Origin: Nonomuraea cavernae
Lineage (GTDB): Bacteria > Actinomycetota > Actinomycetes > Streptosporangiales > Streptosporangiaceae
DNA: 64,000 bases
Assembly: GCF_014646355.1 (NCBI RefSeq)
Contig: NZ_BMNH01000002.1
Coordinates: forward strand, 298,247 to 362,246
Direction of reading: 5' to 3'
In this document: piece after piece, positions 40,845-52,237 of the stretch
How the letters are laid out: each line of letters begins with the position of its first letter
Position numbering within the stretch: position 1 is the first letter of the stretch
Translations under genes and position numbers: made by a program
The notes under the pieces: generated by a model
What the model was told of the DNA's origin: nothing
The model's database searches: none
Seen by the model: only the letters and a program-made list of their open reading frames with translations

Positions 40845-41126
40845 ATGGCACAACGAACGGTCACCGTGGCCTCGGCCAGCGGCCTGCACGCCCGTCCGGC
40901 CAAGCTGTTCGTGCAGGAGGCGGTGCGGCTGGGGGTGCCGGTGCGGATCCGGGCCGGTGAGCGGACGGTCCCGGCCACCAGCATGCTGGGCGTGCTGTCG
41001 CTGGGCGCGGTCCAGGGCACCGAGGTGACGCTGGAGTCCGACGCGCCGGGCGCCGGCGAGGCCCTCGACACGCTGGCCGCCCTGCTCTCCCGCGACCTGG
41101 ACGCCGGGGAGGCGCTCGATGCCTGA
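40845..41126 (+). CDS. ptsH: PTS phosphocarrier protein HPr
   Basis: A 93-residue HPr. The active-site histidine is in ASGLHARPAKLFV. The position-46 serine region is TSMLGVLSLGA, so the regulatory Ser is present. HPr passes phosphate from Enzyme I to EIIA. ATG 40845 has GAGGAGG upstream; the TTG at 40839 is less likely. The stop overlaps the Enzyme I start by eight bases. Confidence 0.92.
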   Translation: MAQRTVTVASASGLHARPAKLFVQEAVRLGVPVRIRAGERTVPATSMLGVLSLGAVQGTEVTLESDAPGAGEALDTLAALLSRDLDAGEALDA

Positions 41127-42744
41127 CCCCGACCGGCCGGACCGGGGCACGTCGGTGGCCGGTCCCGGCCCGCGGAGCCTGATGGGGCTGGGGGTCAGCC
41201 CCGGCCGGTCGGCCGGGCCGCTGATCCGCATGGCCGGGCCGCCGGCGCTGCCGGCACCGCGCGCCGTCGCCGACCCGGCGGCCGAGGTGGCGACGATCGC
41301 CAAGGCGCTGGAGGCGGTGGTGACCGATCTGCGGCGGCGCGCCGGGGAGACCACCGACGCCACGGCGGCCGAGATCCTCGACGCGCTGGCCATGATGGCC
41401 GACGACCCGATGCTCCGGGAGGAGGCCGAGCAGCACGTCCACGACGGGCACGACGCCCCGCACGCCCTCGACACGGCGTTCACCCGCCACCGGGAGACCC
41501 TCGCCGCGCTCGGCGGCTACCTGGCCGAGCGGGCCGCCGACCTCGACGACCTCCGGCACCGGGCGGTGGCCGCCGCGCTCGGCCTGCCGATGCCCGGCGT
41601 CCCCTCCCCCGGCCACCCGTACGTGCTGGTGGCCGAGGACCTGTCGCCCGCCGACACGGCCGGGCTGGGCGGCGAGGTGCGCGCCCTGGTCACCTCGCTC
41701 GGCGGGCCCACCAGCCACACCGCCATCCTGGCGCGGGGCCGCGGCCTGCCCGCGGTCGTCGCCTGCGTCGGCATCCTGGACGTGCCGGACGGCACGGTCG
41801 TCTCGGTCGACGGCGGCACCGGCGAGATCGGCCTCGGCCTCACCCCGGAGGCGGCGGCCGAGGTCGTCGACGGCGACCGGCTCGAACGCGAACGCCTGGC
41901 GGCGAGCGGCGGCCCCGGCCGGACGGCCGACGACCATCCGGTGAAGCTCCTGCTCAACATCGGCTCGGCCGCCGACCTGCGGCCCAACTGCGAGGGGGTG
42001 GGGCTGTTCCGCACGGAGTTCCTGTTCCTCGATCGCCGGCAGGCTCCGGGGTTCGAGGAGCAGGTGGCCGCCTACGCCGAGGTGTTCGCCGCGACCGGGC
42101 ACGTGGTGGTGCGGACGCTGGACGCGGGCACCGACAAACCGCTGCCGTTCCTCGGCCTGCCGGCCGAGCCCAATCCCGCCCTGGGCGTCCGGGGCCTGCG
42201 CGTGGACCGCGTGCTGCCGGCCGTGCTGGACACCCAGCTCGACGCGATCGCCGAAGCGGCCCGCGTCACCGGCACCGCCCCGTGGGTGATGGCCCCCATG
42301 GTGACCACGGTGGCCGAGGCGGCCGGCTTCGCCGGTCGCGCCCGCTCCCGGGGCATCACCCGGGTCGGCGTCATGGTCGAGGTCCCGGCCGCCGCCCTGC
42401 AGGCGCGCGAGCTGCTGGCCGAGGTCGACTTCCTCAGCATCGGCACCAACGACCTCAGCCAGTACACGTTCGCGGCCGACCGCCAGCACTCCGGCCTCGC
42501 CGACCTCCTCGACCCTCGCCAGCCGGCCCTCCTCAGGCTCATCGCGATGTGCGCGGAGGCCGGCCGGGCGGCGGGCAAGCCGGTCGGGGTGTGCGGCGAG
42601 GCGGCCGGTGATCCGCTCCTGGCGCCGATCCTGGTCGGGCTGGGGGTGACGAGCCTGTCGATGGCGGCGGTCCGCGTGCCCGCCGTACGCGACGAACTGG
42701 CCCGCCACACCCTGGACGAGTGCCGCCGCCTGGCGGGCGGTTAG
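41119..42744 (+). CDS. ptsP: PTS Enzyme I (phosphoenolpyruvate-protein phosphotransferase)
   Basis: A 541-residue enzyme that starts the PTS relay by autophosphorylation from PEP. The N-terminal domain holds the active His in TSLGGPTSHTAILARG. The C-terminal PEP-binding barrel has EGVGLFRTEFLFLDR, TLDAGTDKPLPFLG, GVMVEVPAAAL, FLSIGTNDLSQYTFAADR and CGEAAGDP. The N-terminal ~20 residues are a Pro/Arg-rich extension. It is the last gene of the operon; its TAG overlaps the TAA of the convergent SARP gene (42741-42744). Confidence 0.93.
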   Translation: MPDPDRPDRGTSVAGPGPRSLMGLGVSPGRSAGPLIRMAGPPALPAPRAVADPAAEVATIAKALEAVVTDLRRRAGETTDATAAEILDALAMMADDPMLREEAEQHVHDGHDAPHALDTAFTRHRETLAALGGYLAERAADLDDLRHRAVAAALGLPMPGVPSPGHPYVLVAEDLSPADTAGLGGEVRALVTSLGGPTSHTAILARGRGLPAVVACVGILDVPDGTVVSVDGGTGEIGLGLTPEAAAEVVDGDRLERERLAASGGPGRTADDHPVKLLLNIGSAADLRPNCEGVGLFRTEFLFLDRRQAPGFEEQVAAYAEVFAATGHVVVRTLDAGTDKPLPFLGLPAEPNPALGVRGLRVDRVLPAVLDTQLDAIAEAARVTGTAPWVMAPMVTTVAEAAGFAGRARSRGITRVGVMVEVPAAALQARELLAEVDFLSIGTNDLSQYTFAADRQHSGLADLLDPRQPALLRLIAMCAEAGRAAGKPVGVCGEAAGDPLLAPILVGLGVTSLSMAAVRVPAVRDELARHTLDECRRLAGG

Positions 42745-45700
42745 CCGAGCGCGTCGCCGCGCGCGGGGCTCGGCTCGGGGGTGTCCACCTCGGCGAGCAG
42801 GGCGAGGGCGCGGCTTCTCGTGGCATCGGCGGTCACCGGGTCTCCGTGCGCGGCCTGCGCGTCGCCGAGCGCGTTGAGCGCCCGCGCCTGCCACAGCGGG
42901 CTGGGGATCGCGGCGAAGATCCGGACCGCCTCCGTGAGGTGACCGATCGCCTGGTCGGGCTCACCGCGCCGGTGGTGCGTGATCCCCAGGCCGGTGCGGA
43001 TGCGGCCGTCGGTCAGGGGTTCGCTGAGCGGCCGGTTGAGGGCGAGCGCCTGACGGAACAGGCCGGCGGCGGCTCCGTAGGCGCCGGTCTCCAGCCGCAC
43101 CAGGCCGAGCGCGTAGCGGGCCTCGGCCTCCTCGCGCGGATCGCCGAGCTCCTCGGCGATGCCCAGCATCTCCTTGAACATGGCCTCGGCCCGGTCCACC
43201 TGGCCTGAGCCGAGCTCCAGCTGGCCCAGCCAGTAGAGCACCTCCGCCCGGACCCGCCGGTCGCCGTCGCGGCCGACCGTGAGCGCCCGTTCGAGGTGCG
43301 GCCGGGCCTGGTCGAACCTGCCCATCTCCACCAGCAACTGGCCCAGCGAGCGCAGCAGGAGCGTCTCGGCGCCGCGGTCGCCCGAGGCGCGGTGCACCTC
43401 CAGCGCCTCCTCGTGCCGGGCGACGGCCTGGTCGTAGCGGCCGATCATGCCTTCGATGTGCGCGGCGATGCCCAGGGCGTAGACGCGCCCGCGCGGCTCG
43501 CCGACCTCCCGGAAGGTGGTCACCGCCTCGTCGAGCGCGACCGCCGCCTCCGAGTAGTCGTGCCGGTAGGCGCCCAGCATGCCCATGCCCATGAGCATGG
43601 TCGCCGTGCCGCGCCGGTTTCCGGCGCGACGGGTGCAGGCGATGGCCCAGCGCAGGGTGTCCTCCCAGTCGTCGTTGTGGCCACGGGTCAGGAACAGCGC
43701 GTACGTGCTCGCGACCAGGTCCCAGCACAGCTCGTCCAGCCGGTACTCGGCGGCCTGGCGCACCCCCATGACGATGTTCAGGTGCTCGGTCTCGTACCAG
43801 GCGAGAGGGTCGTCGTCGATCCGCCCGGCCAGCGCCTCGACGGCGGGCGTCCAGCGCGGCGCGGCGCCGTGCAGGGTGGCGAAGTCGCCGCCGGACAGCG
43901 CGATGTGCGCGCGTTCGGCGAGGGCCAGCCAGCCGCCCAGGGCGCGGGCGACGGCCGGTCGGGGGTCCTCGGCGGTCATCTCGCGGGCGAACAGCCGGAT
44001 GAGGTCGTGCAGGTGGTAGTGCCCGGACACGGTGCCGGACGATTCCAGCAGCCGCACGTCCACCAGCTCGCCGATCAGCTTCCCGGCCTCGGCGAGGGCG
44101 ACGTCGAGCAGCGCCGCGCACACCCAGCCGGCGAAGTCGGGCGCGTACAGGTGGCTCAGCAGATGCAGCAGGCGGCGGGCCGGCGGGCTGAGCCGCTGGT
44201 AGCTGAAGGAGAGACTGACCCGCATCTCGAGGTCGCTGTGCGCGAGCTCGTCGAGCCGCCTGTTCTCGTCCGCGAGCCGGCCGGCCAGCTCCGTCACCGT
44301 CCAGCCCGCGTGGGTGATGAGCCTGGCTCCGGTGATGCGCAGGGCCAGCGGCAGGTAGCCGCAGAGCCGGGCCAGCTCGCGGGCGGCGGCGGCCTCGGCG
44401 GCGATCCGCGCGGCTCCCACCATCCGGCCCAGCAGCTCGACGGCCTGACCGGCCTCCAGGACGTCGAGGTCGACCAGCCGCGCGCCCGGCAGGCCGGCCA
44501 GGCGGGAGCGGCTGGTCAGCAGCACGGCGCAGCCGGCCGTGCCCGGGATCAGCGGGCGCACCTGCGCCTCGTCGGCGGCGTCGTCGAGCACCACGAGCAC
44601 CCTGCGGTCCGCCAGCCGCGACCGGTACTCCTCGGCGCGCTCCTCCAGGCCGCGCGGGATCTCCGGCCCGGCGACGCCGAGCGCGCGGAGGAAGCGGGCG
44701 AGCACCTCGCCGGGTTCGGCCCGCTGGCCCTGCCGGCCGCCGCGCAGGTTGACGTAGAGCTGGCCGTCGGGGTAGGAGCCGGACAGCCGGTGCGCCACGT
44801 GCACGGCCAGCGCGGTCTTGCCCACGCCGGCCTGGCCGGCGATGCCCAGCACCGTCACGGCGGCGGTGTCGCGGCGCGCGCGCAGGACCTCCGAGACCTG
44901 TCCCGCGATCCGGTCCCTGCCGGTGAGGTCGGCGATGTCGGGAGGCAGCTGGCGGGGGCGGGCCTCCCTCGCCCGCGCCTGGGCGGGCGCGGTGTGGTCC
45001 AGCGAGCTGTCGTGAGTCAGAATCGCCCGTTCCAGCTCGCGCAGCTCGGCGCCCGGTTCGAGGCCGAGTTCCGCGACGAGCGCGGCGCGGGTGGCGCGGT
45101 AGACCTCCAGCGCCTCCGCCGTCCGGCCGTCGCGGTGGAGCGCCAGCATGAGCAGCGCGGACAGCCGCTCGCGCAGCGGATGCTCGCGCACCAGGGCGGC
45201 CAGTTCGCCGGAGATCTCGTGGTGGAGGCCCAGACGCAGCTCGACCTCCAGGCACTCCTCCAGGACGACCAGGCGCTGCTCCTGCAGGCGGCGGGCCTCG
45301 GCCACCACGAGGTGGTTGTCGATGTCGGCGAGCGGCTGGCCGCGCCAGAGCGCCAACGCGGCGCGCAGCCGGGCCGCCGCCTCATGCTCGGTGGGCGCCC
45401 GGCGTCCCTCGGCGACCTGTTGCCCGAAGGCGAGCAGGTCGAGTTCGTCGGCCGTGGCGCTCAGCAGGTAGCCGTGGGGCCGGGTCGCGATCGTCTGGCC
45501 GGGGACGCCGCCGGTGGTCAGGGTCCTGCGGAGCCGCCCCACCCCGTTCTGGATCTGCCGGCGGGCGGTGGCGGGCGGCTGTCCGGCCCAGACGGATTCG
45601 ATCAGCGAGTCGACGGAGACCAGCCGGTTGGCGCGGAGGAGCAGCACCGCCAGCAGCTCCCGCTGGTTGTGGCCGAGAACGGGGACCGGACGACCTGACG

Positions 45701-45749
45701 CCGTGACCTCCAGCGGGCCCAGGATTCCGAACCACGCGACACCGTGCAC
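42741..45749 (-). CDS. AfsR/SARP-family regulator (SARP-BTAD, NB-ARC, TPR)
   Basis: A 1002-residue regulator. Residues about 1-95 form the OmpR-like DNA-binding domain (FGILGPLEVTASGRPVPV; TARRQIQNGVGRLRRTL). BTAD follows at about 100-245. The NB-ARC-type ATPase shows Walker A GIAGQAGVGKTALA (about 303-316), Walker B VLVVLDDAADEAQVRP and LLTSRSRLAGLPGA. The remaining ~400 residues carry TPR repeats, for example EALEVHRASGDRGAETLLLR and ARYALGLVRLETGAYGAAAG. Such proteins activate secondary metabolism or differentiation genes on ligand-driven oligomerisation. No biosynthetic cluster is adjacent, so its targets lie elsewhere. ATG 45749 has TCGGAGG upstream. Confidence 0.92.
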   Translation of the reverse strand: MHGVAWFGILGPLEVTASGRPVPVLGHNQRELLAVLLLRANRLVSVDSLIESVWAGQPPATARRQIQNGVGRLRRTLTTGGVPGQTIATRPHGYLLSATADELDLLAFGQQVAEGRRAPTEHEAAARLRAALALWRGQPLADIDNHLVVAEARRLQEQRLVVLEECLEVELRLGLHHEISGELAALVREHPLRERLSALLMLALHRDGRTAEALEVYRATRAALVAELGLEPGAELRELERAILTHDSSLDHTAPAQARAREARPRQLPPDIADLTGRDRIAGQVSEVLRARRDTAAVTVLGIAGQAGVGKTALAVHVAHRLSGSYPDGQLYVNLRGGRQGQRAEPGEVLARFLRALGVAGPEIPRGLEERAEEYRSRLADRRVLVVLDDAADEAQVRPLIPGTAGCAVLLTSRSRLAGLPGARLVDLDVLEAGQAVELLGRMVGAARIAAEAAAARELARLCGYLPLALRITGARLITHAGWTVTELAGRLADENRRLDELAHSDLEMRVSLSFSYQRLSPPARRLLHLLSHLYAPDFAGWVCAALLDVALAEAGKLIGELVDVRLLESSGTVSGHYHLHDLIRLFAREMTAEDPRPAVARALGGWLALAERAHIALSGGDFATLHGAAPRWTPAVEALAGRIDDDPLAWYETEHLNIVMGVRQAAEYRLDELCWDLVASTYALFLTRGHNDDWEDTLRWAIACTRRAGNRRGTATMLMGMGMLGAYRHDYSEAAVALDEAVTTFREVGEPRGRVYALGIAAHIEGMIGRYDQAVARHEEALEVHRASGDRGAETLLLRSLGQLLVEMGRFDQARPHLERALTVGRDGDRRVRAEVLYWLGQLELGSGQVDRAEAMFKEMLGIAEELGDPREEAEARYALGLVRLETGAYGAAAGLFRQALALNRPLSEPLTDGRIRTGLGITHHRRGEPDQAIGHLTEAVRIFAAIPSPLWQARALNALGDAQAAHGDPVTADATRSRALALLAEVDTPEPSPARGDALG

Positions 45750-45813
45750 ATCCTCGCCTCCGATCAGGATTCGAGTCGTGTGATGCGGAAGATCAAGTGT
45801 AGTAAGGAGATAT

Positions 45814-45838
45814 TGTCATTGCTTGTTTTGATTTGACA
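45814..45838. promoter_or_regulatory. TGTCA-N15-TGACA in an AT-rich promoter region
   Basis: An inverted pentamer pair lies 65-89 bp upstream of the SARP start, inside an unusually AT-rich stretch (about 45785-45860) between the SARP and Clp genes. It is a candidate operator. A clear -35/-10 pair for SARP is not obvious; TACACT (minus strand, around 45797) could serve as -10. Confidence 0.35.
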
Positions 45839-45935
45839 GATATTCAGACAGCATTCCTCTTCTGTGGTTATGGCGAAAGCGGCGGGCTTCCCGGCGTTCG
45901 AGCGTCGCGCCGCGTGAGGCCGGCGGCGCTCCGCG

Positions 45936-48410
<2,475 letters not shown>

Positions 48411-48510
48411 CGGGTGTTCCCCTTTCAGGCACTAGGGGACCCCTTGCCGCGTACGTCACAGAACATAGCCAACGGCCAGACGGCGAACCGCAAAGAGTCG
48501 GCGACTCCCC

Positions 48511-49125
48511 TCAGAGCCAGCCCGCCTCGGTGGCGATCCGGACCGCGTCCTGCCGGGTGCGAGCGTTCAGCTTGGTCACGGCCGAGGCGAGGTAGTTGCG
48601 CACGGTGCCGTAGCTGAGGTGCAGATCCCTGGCGATGTCCCGGGGGGCGGCGCCGGCGCCGGTCAGCCGCAGGACGTCGGCCTCGCGGCCGGTCAGCGGG
48701 CTGGCCGGCAGGTCGAGCGCCGCGTAGGCGAGCTGCTGGTCGACGATCCGGCCACCGGCCGCGACGGTGCGGATGGCGTTCACCAGGTCCTGCGGCCGGG
48801 AGTCCTTGAGCATGAAGCCGACGACCCGCGCCTCGACCCCCCGCCGCAGGTTGCCGGGCCTGCCCAGCGCGGTGAGGATCAGCACGCGGCATTCCGGCAG
48901 CCGTACGCGCAGGTCGGCGGCGGCGGCCAGCCCGTCGAGCACGGGCAGGTCGATGTCCAGCACGGCCACGTCCGGCCGGTGGGCCAGCGCGGCGGGCACG
49001 ATCGCGTCGCCCGTCGCCACCTCGGCGACGATCTCGATGCCCTCCTCGTAGCCGAGCAGGGCGACCAGTGCCTCACGCAGTATCCGTACATCCTCCGCTA
49101 TGAGCACACGAATCACGTGTCGCAT
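48511..49125 (-). CDS. NarL/FixJ-family response regulator (DesR-like)
   Basis: A 204-residue regulator. The receiver starts IRVLIAEDVRILREALVALL. The phospho-acceptor is in VAVLDIDLPVLDGL, Thr in LILTALGRPG, and Lys in FMLKDSRPQD. The LuxR-type HTH includes LTGREADVLRLTGAGAAPRD and LSYGTVRNYLASAVTKLNAR. I chose ATG 49125 because MRHVIRVLIAED is the normal start; a start at 49179 would run into the divergent kinase gene. It lies 23 bp from the divergent kinase at 49149, an unusual head-to-head pair. Confidence 0.88.
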   Translation of the reverse strand: MRHVIRVLIAEDVRILREALVALLGYEEGIEIVAEVATGDAIVPAALAHRPDVAVLDIDLPVLDGLAAAADLRVRLPECRVLILTALGRPGNLRRGVEARVVGFMLKDSRPQDLVNAIRTVAAGGRIVDQQLAYAALDLPASPLTGREADVLRLTGAGAAPRDIARDLHLSYGTVRNYLASAVTKLNARTRQDAVRIATEAGWL

Positions 49126-49148
49126 ACTAAGCGTGATAAACAACCCAG

Positions 49149-50966
49149 GTGACGGGAGACGAAGGGAGCGGACGGCCACGGCTCAGGCCCTCGACCGGCT
49201 GGGCGCTCGTGCTCGGCTACATCGCCCTCCTCGTCCCGGCCCGCTTCACGATCGTCGTCGCCCTGGCGAACGCGGGGGGACAGTCCTCGCCGTTCACCCT
49301 CGGGATCTGCCTCGGCCTGGTTCTGGCCGTCGCCGCCCTCTTCGCGCTGGTCGCCCGAGGCCGGCGGCGCGCCGTTCCCGTTCTCGCGGTGGTGACCTTC
49401 GGGCCGTACCTGGCCTTTCCCATGTTGTGGGGGCCCATAGCGGGGCCGCTGGCCGCCGCCATGCCGCTGAGCGTGGCCGGTCCGGCGGGATGGCTGTTGT
49501 TCGGCGGGGTGCTGCTGGCCGACAGCGCGGTGGCGGCCGTGCTGCACGGCCCCGACCTCGCCACGGTGGCCAGCTTCACGATCATCGACATGAACATGGG
49601 GCTCACCCTGTTCGCCCTGGTCCGGCTGGCCGTGCTGCTCACCGAGACCCAGCAGGCCAACCGGCGGCTCGCTGAGCTGGAGGCGGCCAAAGAGCGCCTG
49701 CGCGCGGCCGGCGACCTGCGCAGGGCCATCGGCGCCCGGCTCGTCCACATCCTGCGTGTGTCCCGCCGGCGGCCGCTCAGCCCCGCCGTCCTCACCGACC
49801 TCGCGGAGATCTCCCGCGAGGCGGCCACGGAGGCTCGCCGGGTGGCCGCCGCCCGCCGCGAGCCGCTGCCCGAGGGCCGGACCGACCTGCCGGACGAGTC
49901 GACCAGGCTCTCGCGCTGGGCCCTCACGGCGATGACCGTCAACATCGCCGTCATCGTGCTCAACAACGTCGCCGACGACGTCACCACGACCCCGCTCCAC
50001 TGGGCCGTCGCCGTCGTGGTCGCGCTGCTGGCCGTCGTGTTCCAGCTCTATCACGGTGTCCCCAGGGCCTCGGTCCCTTCGGCCTGGCGCTGGACGCTCC
50101 CGCTGCACGTTCTCCTCGTCGGCGCCGCCACCCTCTACCTGGGCGACGGCACCATGTCGGCGCTGCTCGGCCTGGCCGTGGCCAACACCCTGCTGTGGCT
50201 GCCCGCGCGCTGGTCGGTGCCCGCGGTCGCGGCCGGCGCCGCGGCCTCGGGGTTCCTGATGAGGCTCTACCCGGACGTGGGCGGCTACGAGCTCTACCAG
50301 GTCGCCTCGACGATCGGCATCGCCGTCGGCGTGTTCGGCTTCAACCGGTTCCCCGAGGCGGCCGCGCACCTGCGCGACCTGCGCAGGCAGAGCGCTGTGA
50401 GCGCCGTGGTCGCCGAGCGGCTCCGGGTGGCCAGGGACGTGCACGACCTGCTCGGCATCACCCTGTCGGCCATCACCCTCAAGGCCGAGCTGGCCCTGCG
50501 GACGATCGGCGACGACCCCGACAAGGCGGCGCTCCTGGTGGAGGACGTACGCCCGCTGGCGGTGCGCGGCCTCGCCGACGTGCGCTCGATCACCTCCGGC
50601 GGCGCCGAGCTGAGCCTGCGGGAGGAGATCGAGTCCGCCCGCTCGCTGCTCGACTCCGCCGGCGTCGAGGTGCGGGTGGACACCGCCGGCGCGGAGCCCC
50701 ACCCGGTGCTGGCGACGGTCCTGCGCGAGGCCGTCACCAACGTCGTCAGGCACGCGGCGGCGCGGTGGTGCGCCATCGCGGTCGAGCCGGACGGCGACGA
50801 GGTACGGCTGCGCGTCGCCAACGACGGTGTGCCGCCGGCCGTGCCGGGGACCGGCGGCAGCGGGCTGCCGAGCCTGACGGCCCGGGTCGAGGCCGCGGGC
50901 GGCACGTTCACGGCGGGCGACCAGGGCGACGGCACGTTCGCCCTGGTCGCGTCGGTGCCCCGCTGA
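49149..50966 (+). CDS. Sensor histidine kinase with duplicated membrane half, NarL-type
   Basis: A 605-residue kinase. Residues about 15-150 form a first group of hydrophobic helices, followed by a helical linker (QQANRRLAELEAAKERLRAA). Residues about 255-390 form a second membrane block. Then comes the HisKA_3 box LRVARDVHDLLGITLSAITL and a HATPase with LREAVTNVVRHAAARW, VANDG and GGSGLPSLTARVEAAGG. This kinase type pairs with DesR-like regulators, as with the divergent neighbour. The linker between blocks (about 165-250) may be a relic of an older kinase module. Start is GTG 49149. Confidence 0.82.
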   Translation: MTGDEGSGRPRLRPSTGWALVLGYIALLVPARFTIVVALANAGGQSSPFTLGICLGLVLAVAALFALVARGRRRAVPVLAVVTFGPYLAFPMLWGPIAGPLAAAMPLSVAGPAGWLLFGGVLLADSAVAAVLHGPDLATVASFTIIDMNMGLTLFALVRLAVLLTETQQANRRLAELEAAKERLRAAGDLRRAIGARLVHILRVSRRRPLSPAVLTDLAEISREAATEARRVAAARREPLPEGRTDLPDESTRLSRWALTAMTVNIAVIVLNNVADDVTTTPLHWAVAVVVALLAVVFQLYHGVPRASVPSAWRWTLPLHVLLVGAATLYLGDGTMSALLGLAVANTLLWLPARWSVPAVAAGAAASGFLMRLYPDVGGYELYQVASTIGIAVGVFGFNRFPEAAAHLRDLRRQSAVSAVVAERLRVARDVHDLLGITLSAITLKAELALRTIGDDPDKAALLVEDVRPLAVRGLADVRSITSGGAELSLREEIESARSLLDSAGVEVRVDTAGAEPHPVLATVLREAVTNVVRHAAARWCAIAVEPDGDEVRLRVANDGVPPAVPGTGGSGLPSLTARVEAAGGTFTAGDQGDGTFALVASVPR

Positions 50967-50993
50967 TCGTGACCGCGCTGATCGTGACCGCGT

Positions 50994-52094
50994 TCAATCC
51001 TGGCCGCGCTGGCCCTGGAGGAGACCGGAGAAGAAGGCCCGGACATCACCCGCGTAGACGTCGGGTGCCAGGTGGGCCGCGTAGTGCCCCCCGGTCTCGT
51101 ACGTGTGCCACTGCGCGATGTTCTGGTGGTCACGTTCGGCGAAGCGCCTGATGGACTGGAAGTCGCCCTTGGCCGAGGCCAGCCCGATCGGCGTCGTGGT
51201 GGGCTCGGCCGGCGGCGGCGCGGCCTTGGCGTTCTCGTAGTAGAAGCGGATCGCGGAGCCCGCGGTGCGGGTGAGCCAGTAGAGCGCGACGTTGGTGAGC
51301 ACGAAGTCGTCGTCGAGCTCCTGGTCGAACAGCTGGGCCTGCCAGCCCAGCAGCCCGACCGGAGAGTCGGCGAGCGCGTGGGCCAGGGTCTGCGGCTGCT
51401 GCGAGTGCAGGACGTTGAAGGCGCCCGCCTCCTCCCAGAACCACCGCAGCACCTCCATCGCGGCCTGCTCCTCCTCGGTCAGGTCCGCGAGCTCGGCCGG
51501 GTCACCGGAGGGGAAGGAGAAGATCTGCGTGACGTGCACGCCCACCACGTGGGACGTGGCGAGGCGGCCGATCTCCGGCGACACCATCGAGCCGCCGTCG
51601 TTGCCGACCGCGCCGTAGCGCTCGTATCCGAGGCGCGCCATCAGCTCCGCCCAGGCCCGCGCGGTCCGTACGGTGCCCCAGCCGCTCTCCGTGGTCGGCC
51701 CGGAGAAGCAGAAGCCGGGAAGCGACGGGATGACCAGGTGGAAGTCCTTCGACAGCGGCTCGATGACGTCGAGGAACTCCACGAACGAACCGGGCCAGCC
51801 GTGGGTGAGGATCAGCGGCAGCGCGTCAGGCTTGGCGGAGCGCACGTGCAGAAAGTGGATCCGCTGCCCGTCGATGTCGGTGGTGAACTGCGGACAGGCG
51901 TTGAGCCTGGCCTCCCAGGCGCGCCAGTCGTAGCCGTTGCGCCAGTACTCGGTCAGTCGCCGGACCCGCTGGACGCTCACGCCGTAGGCGTCGGGGAACT
52001 CGTCGGTGAAGCGGGCGAGGTCGAGCCGGGTCTGCAGGTCGTCCAGGTCCGCCTGGGGGATCTCGATCCGGAACGGAGTGATGTCGGAACTCAT
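50994..52094 (-). CDS. Epoxide hydrolase family alpha/beta hydrolase
   Basis: A 366-residue enzyme of the microsomal epoxide hydrolase type. The N-terminal EHN domain (PFRIEIPQADLDDLQTRLDL; WRNGYDWRAWEARLN) precedes the alpha/beta fold. HGWPGS is the oxyanion-hole motif. The nucleophile elbow reads AVGNDGGSMV, with Asp as the expected nucleophile. The C-terminal His lies in YETGGHYAAH. It opens epoxides to diols via a covalent ester. Natural substrate unknown. ATG 52094. Confidence 0.87.
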   Translation of the reverse strand: MSSDITPFRIEIPQADLDDLQTRLDLARFTDEFPDAYGVSVQRVRRLTEYWRNGYDWRAWEARLNACPQFTTDIDGQRIHFLHVRSAKPDALPLILTHGWPGSFVEFLDVIEPLSKDFHLVIPSLPGFCFSGPTTESGWGTVRTARAWAELMARLGYERYGAVGNDGGSMVSPEIGRLATSHVVGVHVTQIFSFPSGDPAELADLTEEEQAAMEVLRWFWEEAGAFNVLHSQQPQTLAHALADSPVGLLGWQAQLFDQELDDDFVLTNVALYWLTRTAGSAIRFYYENAKAAPPPAEPTTTPIGLASAKGDFQSIRRFAERDHQNIAQWHTYETGGHYAAHLAPDVYAGDVRAFFSGLLQGQRGQD

Positions 52095-52237
52095 GCCTCA
52101 ATCCTGAAGAAGGGCCGTCATCGCCGGTAGTTCGCCGCGCACCGGTCCGGTATGCACGATGCACGACTCTCCAGCCCAGCGCGGCCCCGCGTCCGCCCGC
52201 GATGATGATCCGGATCCGGGCGTGGTGTCATGGGGGC

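Noticed and set aside
42741..45749. Secondary-metabolite gene cluster around the SARP regulator and P450
   Set aside because: No polyketide, peptide, terpene or RiPP biosynthetic genes are nearby. The flanks are PTS and Clp genes, and the P450 is 9 kb away in its own unit.
48411..48510. HspR or CtsR heat-shock operator upstream of the Clp gene
   Set aside because: I searched by eye for CTTGAGT-N7-ACTCAAG and GGTCAAA-type repeats and found neither; only a weak TCCCC/GGGGA inverted repeat is present.
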